From contig CAISYZ010000025.1 of assembly GCA_903889895.1 (NCBI GenBank), positions 1 to 41,201 on the forward strand: a DNA stretch of 41,201 nucleotides, written 5' to 3'. Below the pieces are notes generated by a model that had not been told where the DNA came from, did no database searches, and was given only the letters and a program-made list of their open reading frames with translations. This document shows, one piece after another, positions 1 to 9,102 of the stretch. Position 1 is the first letter of the stretch. Every line of letters begins with the position of its first letter. The DNA comes from an uncultured Verrucomicrobia subdivision 3 bacterium (GTDB lineage: Bacteria > Verrucomicrobiota > Verrucomicrobiia > Limisphaerales > UBA11358). A program made the position numbers and the translations under genes.

Positions 1-123
1 CATTTTACAGATTTTGAGCCTCACGCTCTTTGAGAAAATGCCCATTTCACAGGCGCTTGCTCAACTTCCACCCACCACACAACCGCCAGACACCGAAAAC
101 CATCAATGTTTACTGGGTTTCTA

Positions 124-139
124 AACCGGACAGCAGTGA
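124..139 (-). repeat. 16-bp motif shared with the right window edge
   Basis: Read on the minus strand this is TCACTGCTGTCCGGTT, which matches 15 of 16 bases of 41064-41079 on the plus strand. The two copies point outward from the window. Flanking sequence is not obviously similar. It could be the end of a dispersed repeat or insertion sequence, or chance. The rest of 1-182 shows no convincing gene. Confidence 0.3.
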
Positions 140-182
140 CACCACTTTTAATCCGGGAAGGCCGGACGTTCAACTGCAAATT

Positions 183-200
183 AGGTTAAACAGTTAACCT
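183..200. promoter_or_regulatory. Palindrome AGGTTAA-ACAG-TTAACCT, candidate LacI-family operator
   Basis: Perfect 7-bp arms around a 4-base centre, 45 bp past the stop codon of the lacI-type gene. Its core GTTAAACAGTTAAC matches 11 of 14 bases of the site just upstream of that gene at 1340-1353. No T-run follows on the minus strand, so a terminator is less likely. It may serve a leftward gene outside the window. Confidence 0.45.
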
Positions 201-244
201 ATATTCGTCGCCGCCGACCCAGCGGGTCAATCATGCCCGGAAGG

Positions 245-1297
245 TTACCGGGCCCGCCGGTGCGGCAGAGATTTGCCGTCCTGCCAGGTGCTTTCCACAA
301 GAATGCGGCAGGGTGCGGACGGCTCACCGCGCTCGTTGATGTTGATCTGCTTGACGAGCATTTCCACCGCAATCCGGCCAATTTCCTGCGCCCGCTGATC
401 AACACCAGTGTCCACTGGAATGTCCGCCAGCGAGGTGCCCGCCACCGGAAAATCCTGCGGGATGCGGTAGCCGAGCCGGCGGATCATGCCCGGCAATTCC
501 GGCAGCGTGGTGAGCACGGCGTCCGGCTGGGTCTTCTTGAGCCACTCATGCAGTTGCTTTTCCGCGCGCACCGATTGCAGCTCATATTCCTGCACGTCCA
601 CAATGAGCAACGCGTTCGCCGCTTTGTTGCCGAACAACTTTTGCGCCGCATAAAATCCGCCCGTATAGTTGCCGCCGATTTTTTCGTCCAATTCGCGATT
701 TAGGACAAAGCCGATTTTCTGGTAGCCGAGCCGGCAGATGTTCGCTATCGCCATCACGGTCGCGCGAAACTGGTCCGAGGTCACCACGTTGGAATCCGGG
801 TTGGCTACTGACATCCCGAAGCGGACCAGCGAAAATTTGCTCCAATCGAAATTGCCCCAGTTGGGCGACTGCCGGTGCGGTGGAATCAAGACGCCCAGAA
901 TACCGCGCGCCAGCAGAATGCGTTCAAACCGCTTCGCTGGACAATCCGCCGGCCAGCAGACTTCTTCCAATTGATATCCAAACTGCTTCGCGGCCTCCTT
1001 CGCGCCAAGCCAGTAGCCTTCAAACTCCTTCAGGCGGTGCAAGCCTTCCGGTTGCGCCCAGTGATTGACCCAGGCAATCACGCCGTGAAATTTGGATGGT
1101 TCGATGCTCCGGCGATAAGCCGCCAGCCCCGCCAGAAACGGGTCGGGCTGGTAGCCCATCTTTTTGGCCATGCGTTGCACCTCTTCGCGACGCTTTGTCG
1201 AAATGCGGTGGTGGTTTTTCAGCGCCAGCGCCACGGTGGCGTGGGAGACGCCTAGCTTGGCGGCGATGTCGGCTTGGGTGACCCGGCGGGTTTGCAT
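245..1297 (-). CDS. LacI/GalR-family transcriptional regulator
   Basis: Predicted sugar-responsive DNA-binding repressor, probably controlling the divergent polysaccharide-degradation operon. The N-terminus has the LacI helix-turn-helix (VTQADIAAKLGVSHATVALAL), followed by the hinge-type helix and a periplasmic-binding-protein-like sensor domain. From the ATG at 1297 the product is 350 residues, normal for the family. The frame stays open to a TTG at 1339, but that start would put 14 extra residues before the HTH and abuts the palindrome at 1340-1353, so the ATG (MQTRRVTQ) is preferred. The ligand cannot be read from the sequence. The C-terminal part is less typical, so the effector may be unusual. 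Confidence 0.9.
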   Translation of the reverse strand: MQTRRVTQADIAAKLGVSHATVALALKNHHRISTKRREEVQRMAKKMGYQPDPFLAGLAAYRRSIEPSKFHGVIAWVNHWAQPEGLHRLKEFEGYWLGAKEAAKQFGYQLEEVCWPADCPAKRFERILLARGILGVLIPPHRQSPNWGNFDWSKFSLVRFGMSVANPDSNVVTSDQFRATVMAIANICRLGYQKIGFVLNRELDEKIGGNYTGGFYAAQKLFGNKAANALLIVDVQEYELQSVRAEKQLHEWLKKTQPDAVLTTLPELPGMIRRLGYRIPQDFPVAGTSLADIPVDTGVDQRAQEIGRIAVEMLVKQININERGEPSAPCRILVESTWQDGKSLPHRRAR

Positions 1298-1339
1298 GCG
1301 AATAAATTCATCCGCCGCCGGCGACTTGGCAAGAAACAA

Positions 1340-1353
1340 GTTAAATGTTTAAC
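1340..1353. promoter_or_regulatory. Candidate LacI-family operator GTTAAATGTTTAAC
   Basis: GTTAAA and TTTAAC arms around a TG centre, in the 109-bp divergent gap between the lacI-type gene and the GH88 operon. Related 14-mers occur at 185-198 and, reversed, at 4278-4291. The position suits control of both divergent genes, including autoregulation. Binding is inferred. Confidence 0.55.
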
Positions 1354-1406
1354 TAGAAGCTCGTTTGCCAAACGACCGTCCGGCGCTGATGCTGTAACCT
1401 AAACCT

Positions 1407-2594
1407 ATGAAAAATTTTGAAAGTCCTGTCATCGCTGGCCAATGCCAACCGGTATCCAGACGGGAGCCAATGCGACGGGCCTTCGACCTGTGCGTCGGCA
1501 AAACCCGCAACAACATCAAGCGGCTGGCCGACGAACCCAAGGCCGCGCCGTGGGCCGTGGACGGAAATTATTTTGCGCACCCCGAGGGCTTCAACGAGCT
1601 GGGTAACTGGACGACTTCGTTCCTCACCGGCATGGCGCTCATCGCCTGGCGCGAGACGGAAGACGAATTTTTCCTCCAGCAACTGCTGCGCCTCGCCCCC
1701 GCGTATCGTGCCAAGGCGATCAACGCCAAATTTCATTCGCACCACGACATGGGCTTTCTCTACTCGCTGTATTCCGTGGCGCTACACAAGCTGACTGGAG
1801 ATGCGCAGCACCGGGAAGTCGGACTGGCGGCGGCAGAAGCGCTTTATCAGCGCTTCAACCATACGGGTAATTTCATCCGCGCTTGGGGACATTTGGGCAC
1901 GGATGAACAGGAAAACATGGCAATCATTGACTGCATGATGAATTTGTCCCTGCTCTATTGGGCAACTATCGAATCCGGGAATCCCAAGTTTCGCGCGGCT
2001 GCAATCAAGCAGGCTGACACGACCTTAAAATATTTTATCCGTCCAGATGACTCTGTGTTCCATGCCTACCGCTTCGATTTAAAAACCGGCCAGCCCATCG
2101 GCGGCGACAATTACTGCGGCCGGGCCGTGGAATCACACTGGGCGCGTGGCACCGGCTGGGCCATTTACGGTTTTGCGTTGAGCTACCGGCACACGGGCGA
2201 CAAAAAGTATCTGGATGCCTCGCTGCGGCTGGCGCGAAAGTTCAACCAGGAATTAAACGGCGACGGGATTCCCGTCTGGGATTTCATACTGCCCGCCGGC
2301 GAAAAGCCTTTGCGCGACACCTCTGCTGCTGCCGTCGTCGTGTGTGGTTATCAGGAGCTGGAAAAACTTGGCGCGGCGGACGCCTTGATTTCAAAAACCA
2401 AGGAATCGCTCCTCCAGCATCTGTGTTCCGAGCACTATCTGAACTTCGACGAAACCTGTCCGGGCGTGTTGCGCGACGGACAGGTGGGTTCCAACGGCCC
2501 CGGCTCGGCCCAGAACGCCTACATGACTTGGGGCGATTACTATCTCATGGAAGCGCTGGACCGTGAATTGCACCAGAGTGAAACCTGGTGGTGA
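1407..2594 (+). CDS. ugl: GH88 unsaturated beta-glucuronyl hydrolase
   Basis: Predicted to hydrate and release the 4,5-unsaturated uronic acid left at the non-reducing end of oligosaccharides by polysaccharide lyases. The 395-residue length and alpha/alpha-barrel sequence fit GH88. The two aspartates expected to act in catalysis are visible: D114 in HSHHDMGF and D175 in MAIIDCMM. They are 61 residues apart, the same spacing as Asp88 and Asp149 of the Bacillus sp. GL1 enzyme. ARGTGWAIYGFALSY is another family-typical stretch. No signal peptide is seen, so it probably acts in the cytoplasm. First gene of the plus-strand operon; it pairs logically with the lyase-like proteins in this window. Confidence 0.9.
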   Translation: MKNFESPVIAGQCQPVSRREPMRRAFDLCVGKTRNNIKRLADEPKAAPWAVDGNYFAHPEGFNELGNWTTSFLTGMALIAWRETEDEFFLQQLLRLAPAYRAKAINAKFHSHHDMGFLYSLYSVALHKLTGDAQHREVGLAAAEALYQRFNHTGNFIRAWGHLGTDEQENMAIIDCMMNLSLLYWATIESGNPKFRAAAIKQADTTLKYFIRPDDSVFHAYRFDLKTGQPIGGDNYCGRAVESHWARGTGWAIYGFALSYRHTGDKKYLDASLRLARKFNQELNGDGIPVWDFILPAGEKPLRDTSAAAVVVCGYQELEKLGAADALISKTKESLLQHLCSEHYLNFDETCPGVLRDGQVGSNGPGSAQNAYMTWGDYYLMEALDRELHQSETWW

Positions 2595-2652
2595 AGCTTC
2601 TTGGACTTTGGAGCCGAATGGCCAGCGCATTTGGTTTCCAAGAGAAATAATT

Positions 2653-4260
2653 ATGCGCGTCCCCGGCAAAGTTCTGTTGCTTTCGACGGCACTATATTTG
2701 GTTCCAGCCTTGGCCGAGGCCGCCGAGTGGCAATACTCCGTTCCCGCCGAAGGCAGCGTGACGCGCCGGGCCTACCTTTGGGTGCCACCGGATTGCCGGC
2801 ACATTCGTGGACTGCTCGTCGGCCTGCAAAACATGCTGGAAAAACCGATGTTTCAAGACCCTGAAATTCGCCGGGCCTGTGCGGATTCCGGTCTGGGCAT
2901 TGTTTGGATTGCGCCGCTGACGGAGAACAACCAGGAAAAGCTGCGCAACAATTTCGGACCGGAGGCCTGGCCGACGCTTCAACAAATGCTCGCGGAGCTG
3001 GCCAAGGAATCCGGCTATTCCGAAATCACTACTGCGCCGCTGCTGCCCGTGGCCCATTCCGCCGCCACGCCATTTGTCTGGGGCATGGACAATCTCGGCG
3101 CGGCGCACATCATCGCCATTCTGCCCTACAAAGGCTGGTTCACCGGGCACATAGCACCGGGCGTTCCGGTGCTACACGTTTCTTCCGAATATGGGGAAGT
3201 CGGCGGCACAAATTGGGGCGAAACTTATTTGAACGACCGCAAAGAAGTATTGCGGTTGCGCGGCGACGGCGCGGACCGGCTTATCGGCGAATTCACGGAC
3301 ATCGGCGCGGGACATTTCGAATGGAATCACGAAGCCGCGCCAATCATCGCCTTGTTCATCCGAAAAGCCGTTGCCGCTCGCGTTCCGGCCAATGCACCAT
3401 TGGATCGACCGGTTGAACTCAAGTCAGTTGACCCAAAATCTGGTTGGCTCCTTGACCCCGCAAAACTTGGCGAAACGAATAACCAGCCCGTTGCCTACGC
3501 CAAATGGCCGGGCGATTCCACGAAGGCGTTCTGGTATTTCGACGAGGAGATGGCCCGGGCAGTGAACGACCGCATGGCGGCGGGCCTGGCGAAGAAACCG
3601 CAGGTGATTGACTTCGTTGAAAACGGCAAGCCCGCTTCGTTGGTGCAGGGCGGCATGGCAAATTTGCATCCGAAGTTTCTGGCCGACGGCGTGACGTTCA
3701 CCGTCGAGGCGACAGCATTGGACAAATCGCCGATCCAAAAACTTTATGGCGGTGCCGCCGTCGGTCATGCATCTGGGCCGATTCAATTTCGCGTCAGCAC
3801 CGGCGCCCTCAGGCAGACCGGCTCAAACACATTTCGTGTCTGGCTTGAACGCGGCGGCGTGGAACGTCAAGGCTCGCCGTGGGAACCGTGGATCATGGCC
3901 TGGCAGCCGGGCGACCAGGAATATCGCCGGGCCGACCGACCTGGGCATCCTTGGGTTTTTGTCGTGAACAAAAGCGGACTGCCGCAAGCCATCACTTTTC
4001 CAAAAATTCAAAATCAAAAGGCCGGCGCGAAAACATTGAAGCTCAAGGCCACGAGCAACTCCGGCCTGCCCGTGCAATACTTCGTCGTGTCCGGTCCGGC
4101 GGAAATGAATGGTGATGACACTTTGACATTTCTCCCCGTTCCGCCACGCAGCAAATTTCCAGCGCGGGTGATAGTCGGCGCGTATCAGTGGGGCAGAATG
4201 GTCGAACCGAAGATTCAATCTGCCGGTCCGATATTTCAGGAGTTCCTAATCGAGAAATGA
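2653..4260 (+). CDS. Secreted alpha/beta-hydrolase-fold protein, putative carbohydrate esterase (paralogue 1)
   Basis: The start is set at the ATG at 2653, preceded by AAGAGAAA. This gives a signal peptide (RVPGKVLLLSTALYLVPALAEA) and 535 residues; the open frame extends 30 codons upstream into the GH88 gene. The N-terminal ~280 residues look like an alpha/beta-hydrolase: candidate nucleophile S136 in PVAHSAA (an AHSAA elbow rather than GxSxG) and candidate catalytic H221 in GAGHFEW. The C-terminal ~250 residues look like beta-sandwich domains. It is clearly paralogous to the protein at 9103-10752, sharing the Ser and His contexts, the segment around 'KAFWYFDEEMAR' and the tail. Reaction and substrate are unknown; removal of acetyl or other ester groups from the target glycan is an inference. 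Confidence 0.7.
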   Translation: MRVPGKVLLLSTALYLVPALAEAAEWQYSVPAEGSVTRRAYLWVPPDCRHIRGLLVGLQNMLEKPMFQDPEIRRACADSGLGIVWIAPLTENNQEKLRNNFGPEAWPTLQQMLAELAKESGYSEITTAPLLPVAHSAATPFVWGMDNLGAAHIIAILPYKGWFTGHIAPGVPVLHVSSEYGEVGGTNWGETYLNDRKEVLRLRGDGADRLIGEFTDIGAGHFEWNHEAAPIIALFIRKAVAARVPANAPLDRPVELKSVDPKSGWLLDPAKLGETNNQPVAYAKWPGDSTKAFWYFDEEMARAVNDRMAAGLAKKPQVIDFVENGKPASLVQGGMANLHPKFLADGVTFTVEATALDKSPIQKLYGGAAVGHASGPIQFRVSTGALRQTGSNTFRVWLERGGVERQGSPWEPWIMAWQPGDQEYRRADRPGHPWVFVVNKSGLPQAITFPKIQNQKAGAKTLKLKATSNSGLPVQYFVVSGPAEMNGDDTLTFLPVPPRSKFPARVIVGAYQWGRMVEPKIQSAGPIFQEFLIEK

Positions 4261-4277
4261 GCTTACGGGTTTACACA

Positions 4278-4291
4278 TTTAATCATTTAAC
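4278..4291 (-). promoter_or_regulatory. Candidate LacI-family operator before the GH106-like gene
   Basis: On the minus strand this reads GTTAAATGATTAAA, matching 12 of 14 bases of the site at 1340-1353. It lies directly against the ATG at 4292, where a ribosome-binding site would be, and no Shine-Dalgarno sequence is visible. A repressor here could block transcription or an internal promoter. Confidence 0.4.
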
Positions 4292-6724
4292 ATGGCTTTG
4301 ATGAATCCGGCTTCATCCGTGCGCTTTATGTCGTTGTGGGCCATCAATGGCCCGCTTGACCAGACGCGGTTACGACGGCAGTTGGATCAGCTGAAAGCCG
4401 CCGGTCTCGACGGCGTCGTGTGGCATCCGCGCTTTTATCCGAACGAGCCGCCATATCTCGGCGACCGTTATCTCGCCGAAGTCTCTGACGTTATTCTTTA
4501 CGCAAAATCTCTTGGCCTCGCGTTTTGGATTTACGACGAGGACGGCTGGCCCAGCGGCACGGTCGGCGGGCAACTGCTTAAAAAATTTCCCGACGACGCG
4601 CAACGCTGGGCGGAACTTGTCACCAAAAAACCGGAACGCTGTCTTGCCGAATTCAAGCACGCCGGGAAGAAATGGTTTCTCGCCGAACGCATCGGTGCAG
4701 GCGTGAACTACTTTGCGCCCGACCTTGCCCAGCATTTTCTTCAACTCACACATGAGCGTTATCGCACGGGCTTGAAGCCGGCAGCGTGGCAACATGTTGA
4801 GGCAGTTTTCTGCGACGAGCCTGAATTTGGGCTGGGGCACGCCTACGCTTCGCTTTCGAAACACGGCGCAATCCCGTGGACACCTCGATTGCCGGAAATT
4901 TTCCATCAGCGCCACGGTGAAGATTTGTTGCCGCTAATCCCCCAGTTATTTTTCCCAGGGAATGAGGCGGCGGAAGTTCGCGTAAAATTTTGGGAACTGC
5001 TCACCGATATTTTCAACGAGTCTTTTACCGCGCCCATCAACAATTGGTGCAAGCGGCACGGCAAATTGTTCACCGCCCATCTCAAAGGCGAGGAACATCC
5101 GCTGTTTCAGGTGCCGACGAACGGGTCGTGCCATCAATTTTTCCGCCACCTCTCACTGCCGGCCATCGACGCGCTGGAAAGATATCCGGCAAATAACTTC
5201 TTCCCGCGCCAAGTCTCTTCCGCTGCGCGCCAGTTTGGCAGTGGCCGCTGCATGGTTGAAGCATTCGGCGGCGCGGGCTGGGGTGCGACCCCGGAGGATT
5301 TGGAAAATTATCTACTTTGGCTCGGTCGCCATGGCCTTACGGATTTTGTGTTGCACTTGAGCCAGTATCGGCTCGACAGTGCGGCGATGCACGACTGGCC
5401 GCCATCGCAGCCGCGGCATTTGACATGGCGTGACGCCTACCCCGAAGTCCTGCGGCGAGTGCGCACTGAGCTGCAAATGATGCCACGACCGGCGGCTGAC
5501 ACGCTCGTCATCGCCCCCAATCGCGGCATCATGGCGCATTTTGAACCACGGGAATTTCTCCAAACGAATGTCCACAACGCCGCGATTTATCCCGAGAGTG
5601 TTGCCGGAAAAATAAACCGGCGCTTCCTAGAAAGAGTTGAAAACCTTCACCGGTGCGATGTCAATTACGACATAGCGGATGAACGCACGGTGGAAACATT
5701 TGGCAAATGGACCGGTAAATCCCTCGTCGTGGGCGCTTGTAATTATCGCCATGTAATTGTGGACAAGGGCTGCCAGCTAAACGACTCCGGTAAATCCCTC
5801 ATCAAATCATTTCTACAAAAAACAGAAATCATCATTCCAACCCGTATTAAAAGGCCACACGAATCTGCTACGGAGAATACGGACTTTCCCGTTTATATTG
5901 ATTGGGAACTGGCCTTCCATCCGCGCAACTCACTCCTGCTCGAACCGGTCCTGAACAAAGACGGCTGGTTTACCGCAAGCTTCGCAAGTCGGACACCTTT
6001 GCCTGGCGCGGTGATGGAACTGATATTTGCCGATGAGGTTGCCGAGGCATATTTCAACGGTAAGTTACTTTCGCCAAAAAAGACGGAAGACGGTTGTGTG
6101 GCGAAGATTAGACCGTCGTTGCTCCAAAGAAAGAACCACCTGCGCTTTCGTGCGGCAATATCCAATGAACTAATTCCGTTTGTCTGGGTATGTGGATTGT
6201 TCCGGCTAATGAGCCGCAAACCTTTCAATGCCGGACCGAACCACACTATCCGCACCCTAGGGCCTTTTTCTTTGCAGCCAGCCCGCAATAAAGTCCAACG
6301 CGACCTGATAAAAGACGGTTTTCCATTTCTGGGAAAAACTCTATTATTAAAAGGTGAAATCTGCCTGCCTGAAAATGCAACCCAGCTTCGCATCGCGGGA
6401 GCGATTACTGATGCCGCCCGTTTGTTCGTAGCTGGCGAAAACTGGGGCTGGACCTGGCCAGCCCAGGACGAGTTGATTTTTGATAGAAAATTGGATGCCG
6501 GGAAACATTGTTTAACCCTTGAGCTGGCTCCCAATGGATTCAATCTCTTCGGCCCCCATCATTATTATCAAGGTGACTGGCATATCATCAGCCCGGATCA
6601 AATCAAGGGCCGAAGGAACTTTGCCGATCCCGCTGATGCGCCGATGAACACTCATATCAAGCCGTGGCATTTTCGGCTTTTCACTCTGCCTGACCAGCTA
6701 TTTTTCAAGCCTGCTATCCAATAA
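4292..6724 (+). CDS. GH106-like glycoside hydrolase, putative alpha-L-rhamnosidase
   Basis: An 810-residue protein without a signal peptide. The N-terminal ~430 residues form a TIM-barrel-like region with stretches typical of the GH106 and related families: AFWIYDEDGWPSGTVGG at about 78-93, a CDEPEFG segment with acidic D175, E176 and E178, and MVEAFGGAGWG with E323. The C-terminal part (about 540-690) resembles a GH2-type jelly-roll sugar-binding domain. Known GH106 members release alpha-L-rhamnose from plant or algal glycans. Family membership is judged from motifs, so a neighbouring uncharacterised family is possible. It sits 31 bp after the preceding gene, in the same operon. Cytoplasmic action on imported oligosaccharides is inferred. 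Confidence 0.6.
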   Translation: MALMNPASSVRFMSLWAINGPLDQTRLRRQLDQLKAAGLDGVVWHPRFYPNEPPYLGDRYLAEVSDVILYAKSLGLAFWIYDEDGWPSGTVGGQLLKKFPDDAQRWAELVTKKPERCLAEFKHAGKKWFLAERIGAGVNYFAPDLAQHFLQLTHERYRTGLKPAAWQHVEAVFCDEPEFGLGHAYASLSKHGAIPWTPRLPEIFHQRHGEDLLPLIPQLFFPGNEAAEVRVKFWELLTDIFNESFTAPINNWCKRHGKLFTAHLKGEEHPLFQVPTNGSCHQFFRHLSLPAIDALERYPANNFFPRQVSSAARQFGSGRCMVEAFGGAGWGATPEDLENYLLWLGRHGLTDFVLHLSQYRLDSAAMHDWPPSQPRHLTWRDAYPEVLRRVRTELQMMPRPAADTLVIAPNRGIMAHFEPREFLQTNVHNAAIYPESVAGKINRRFLERVENLHRCDVNYDIADERTVETFGKWTGKSLVVGACNYRHVIVDKGCQLNDSGKSLIKSFLQKTEIIIPTRIKRPHESATENTDFPVYIDWELAFHPRNSLLLEPVLNKDGWFTASFASRTPLPGAVMELIFADEVAEAYFNGKLLSPKKTEDGCVAKIRPSLLQRKNHLRFRAAISNELIPFVWVCGLFRLMSRKPFNAGPNHTIRTLGPFSLQPARNKVQRDLIKDGFPFLGKTLLLKGEICLPENATQLRIAGAITDAARLFVAGENWGWTWPAQDELIFDRKLDAGKHCLTLELAPNGFNLFGPHHYYQGDWHIISPDQIKGRRNFADPADAPMNTHIKPWHFRLFTLPDQLFFKPAIQ

Positions 6725-6765
6725 AACCGGTTCGCATTTTAAGCACCCCACCTCGAAATAAGCCC

Positions 6766-9096
6766 ATGCAATTAAAAATGAAATTGATTTATTACAGCGT
6801 AGCGATATGCGCGGTTTGGACAAAGGCCGCTGCCGCTGATGGAACCGCGATTCTGGATTCGGTGACCTTCGGCAACACCAACTCGGAAACCGCCCACAAT
6901 TGTTCCATCAGCCACGGCGCGGCAATCGTGGGCGGATTGCGCGAGCCGGCACGAATTTTATTGCCGCTTTCGGACACTGATTGGGAAGGTGGACGCCTTG
7001 CGTTCACAGTCAAAGTGGATGCCAATAAGCAAAACTATGCGACCGTGCGATTCTGGGGTTCTGACTCGACACGCAACGACCTCATTCTTTTTTGCGAGGG
7101 CAAGCAAGTCGGCTACCGGCATCTCGGCGACGTTGACCTGCTGGATATCGGCGGCGAGGAGGCAGCATTCCCCGGCCGCTTCATTTACACCACCACCCCG
7201 TTGCCGCTGGCGCTGACGCGGGGCAAAACCACTTTGCACTGTGAGATCCGCAGCAGCGGTCAAACGTGGGCTTACGGCAACACCTTTGACAAGTTTCAGA
7301 AACCAATGACCACGCCGACGCGCGGCCTCTATAAATTTTACACGCACACCGATGGATTTTTCTCTCCGCCCGAAAATGAAAAGCAAGGTGACGCTCCGAA
7401 GAATTTACCAGTGCGATCCACGCCCGGCGCGGAAGTTCTTGATAAATTGAAAGCGCGCGTGAATTGGGAGGTCAATAGTTTGCTCAAGTCCGGGCGACCG
7501 CTCAACGAGATGCAGATGGAATTTCTGGCGCGGGCCTATTTTGTAAAGTGGACACCGGCCTTTCAAAATCCAAAGGTCGCGGCGCAGGTCGTAAAAGGCA
7601 TGGATGCACTAGTTGCCGCGTGGCGTGAAAATCCGGGACTGGCGCATAATGATTCGTCCACGCCGAATCCGGGCTGGTTTGAATTTGGCCCGGCGGGTCA
7701 GGCAGTTTCGCTATTGGGCGAGCAGTTGAAACCTTTACTGGAAGCGCAAATTGACGTCGGCAGCCAAAAGATTTCCCGCCGCGCCGCCTGGTCCCAATTG
7801 CTGGTGGCCGGGCGCGACTGGCACCGGCATCACCGCCGGCTTTACACCAACCAGACCATGATCACCGACATGGAAATCTACCAATCCAATCGCGGCCTGG
7901 AAGTCGTTGATCCGGCAAACGCGCTGCCTGAAGCCGAGGTTCGCCGTTACCTTTACGAGGCGCTCGCGCTGGAACCTTGGCGGGACAGCGATCCCGGCGA
8001 TGACAGCCGCAGTTGGGGCATGGGCACAAATTACTGGCAGCTTACAGCGAAGCATTTGACGAAGGAACTTGGCTTCGTCGGCTATTACGGCGAAGTGTTG
8101 GACTGGGTAACTTCGATTTACAATGCCACGCGACCGGCGCCGGGCCAGCCCGGCGACGAAAAAATCAAGGCGCAGTTGGAAAAAATCGCCGCCGCCCGCG
8201 CGGTGTTCCGTTATCCCGGTGTGGACGAAGATGGTTTCCGCGCCATGCGCATTGAGGCAGTCGTCGGCTGGCGCGACCCGGGGCATTATCCCGGCGACGT
8301 GGCTTATGCCGAACGGGCGACGTGGGACGCCTCGCCGATTTACGCTGCAGCGGCCACGCTGGACCCGGATGCGGTCGGCCATGCGCAGCAGATGTTTGAT
8401 GACGGCCAGTTTTTCATTTCGCTCGAACGCCAGATGAAGCAGGCGAACAACTTGCGCGTCACCGCCGGTTTGCTTGAGGTGCCGGACGACTACGAACTCA
8501 TCTGTTCGCAGCCGCCGTCCGCGAAACGGCTGCCGATGACGCCCGGACAGCCCAATTTTGTATTCAGCGACGAAGAGGACGGCGTGGTGGCGGTGAAAAA
8601 TGGAGATGAGATTTTTTATGCCTCACTTTACTGGCGCGCTCGTAATGCGGTTAATTTTCTCGCGCGCGTGCATTTCACCACGCCGACGGTGGATCGCATT
8701 GCGGTGGTGCATGAGGCCGTGCAGTTCACCCCGAGCGGGCAATTTTACACGCGGCCGGATCAGATCAATTTCGGCTTCGCCAACGGTGGGCCGAAATACC
8801 CGGTCGAAATGCACTCCGCGCTCGCGGGCGAAAAACTGCCGATCGCCAAAATTCCCGCTGGCGTGAGCTTCCGGCCCGGCGACGAGAGCGTCTATGCGGG
8901 CAAAGGCGATTTTTATACGCTACGCTATGGCAATTATCTCGTCGGCATGAACCTGACCACGGACAAAACTTTTTCGCTCTCTCCGCCCGGCGATGCCGGT
9001 GAAGTGAAAGAACTCGTTTCCGGCAAAACCGTGCAGCCTGCCGTGCCGCTCAACGTCGCGCCGCGTTCGACGGTCGTATTATGGCTCAACCACTAA
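6766..9096 (+). CDS. Secreted protein of unknown family, possibly a polysaccharide lyase
   Basis: A 776-residue protein with a signal peptide (KLIYYSVAICAVWTKAAAA). Residues ~30-190 look like a beta-sandwich. Residues ~210-560 are helical and rich in Trp, Tyr and His (GRDWHRHHRRLYTNQTMITD, GMGTNYWQLTAKHLTKELGF), as in alpha/alpha-toroid polysaccharide lyases. The rest is beta-rich. I cannot assign a CAZy family: none of the PL8, PL12 or PL21 signatures I know is clear. In this operon, upstream of an esterase-like gene and with a GH88 enzyme that acts on lyase products, a lyase role is reasonable but unproven. A secreted glycoside hydrolase is the alternative. Confidence 0.5.
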   Translation: MQLKMKLIYYSVAICAVWTKAAAADGTAILDSVTFGNTNSETAHNCSISHGAAIVGGLREPARILLPLSDTDWEGGRLAFTVKVDANKQNYATVRFWGSDSTRNDLILFCEGKQVGYRHLGDVDLLDIGGEEAAFPGRFIYTTTPLPLALTRGKTTLHCEIRSSGQTWAYGNTFDKFQKPMTTPTRGLYKFYTHTDGFFSPPENEKQGDAPKNLPVRSTPGAEVLDKLKARVNWEVNSLLKSGRPLNEMQMEFLARAYFVKWTPAFQNPKVAAQVVKGMDALVAAWRENPGLAHNDSSTPNPGWFEFGPAGQAVSLLGEQLKPLLEAQIDVGSQKISRRAAWSQLLVAGRDWHRHHRRLYTNQTMITDMEIYQSNRGLEVVDPANALPEAEVRRYLYEALALEPWRDSDPGDDSRSWGMGTNYWQLTAKHLTKELGFVGYYGEVLDWVTSIYNATRPAPGQPGDEKIKAQLEKIAAARAVFRYPGVDEDGFRAMRIEAVVGWRDPGHYPGDVAYAERATWDASPIYAAAATLDPDAVGHAQQMFDDGQFFISLERQMKQANNLRVTAGLLEVPDDYELICSQPPSAKRLPMTPGQPNFVFSDEEDGVVAVKNGDEIFYASLYWRARNAVNFLARVHFTTPTVDRIAVVHEAVQFTPSGQFYTRPDQINFGFANGGPKYPVEMHSALAGEKLPIAKIPAGVSFRPGDESVYAGKGDFYTLRYGNYLVGMNLTTDKTFSLSPPGDAGEVKELVSGKTVQPAVPLNVAPRSTVVLWLNH

Positions 9097-9102
9097 CACG
9101 TC

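Noticed and set aside
183-200. Rho-independent terminator of the lacI-type gene
   Set aside because: The stem is AT-rich and no T-run follows on the minus strand; similarity to the 1340-1353 site fits an operator better.
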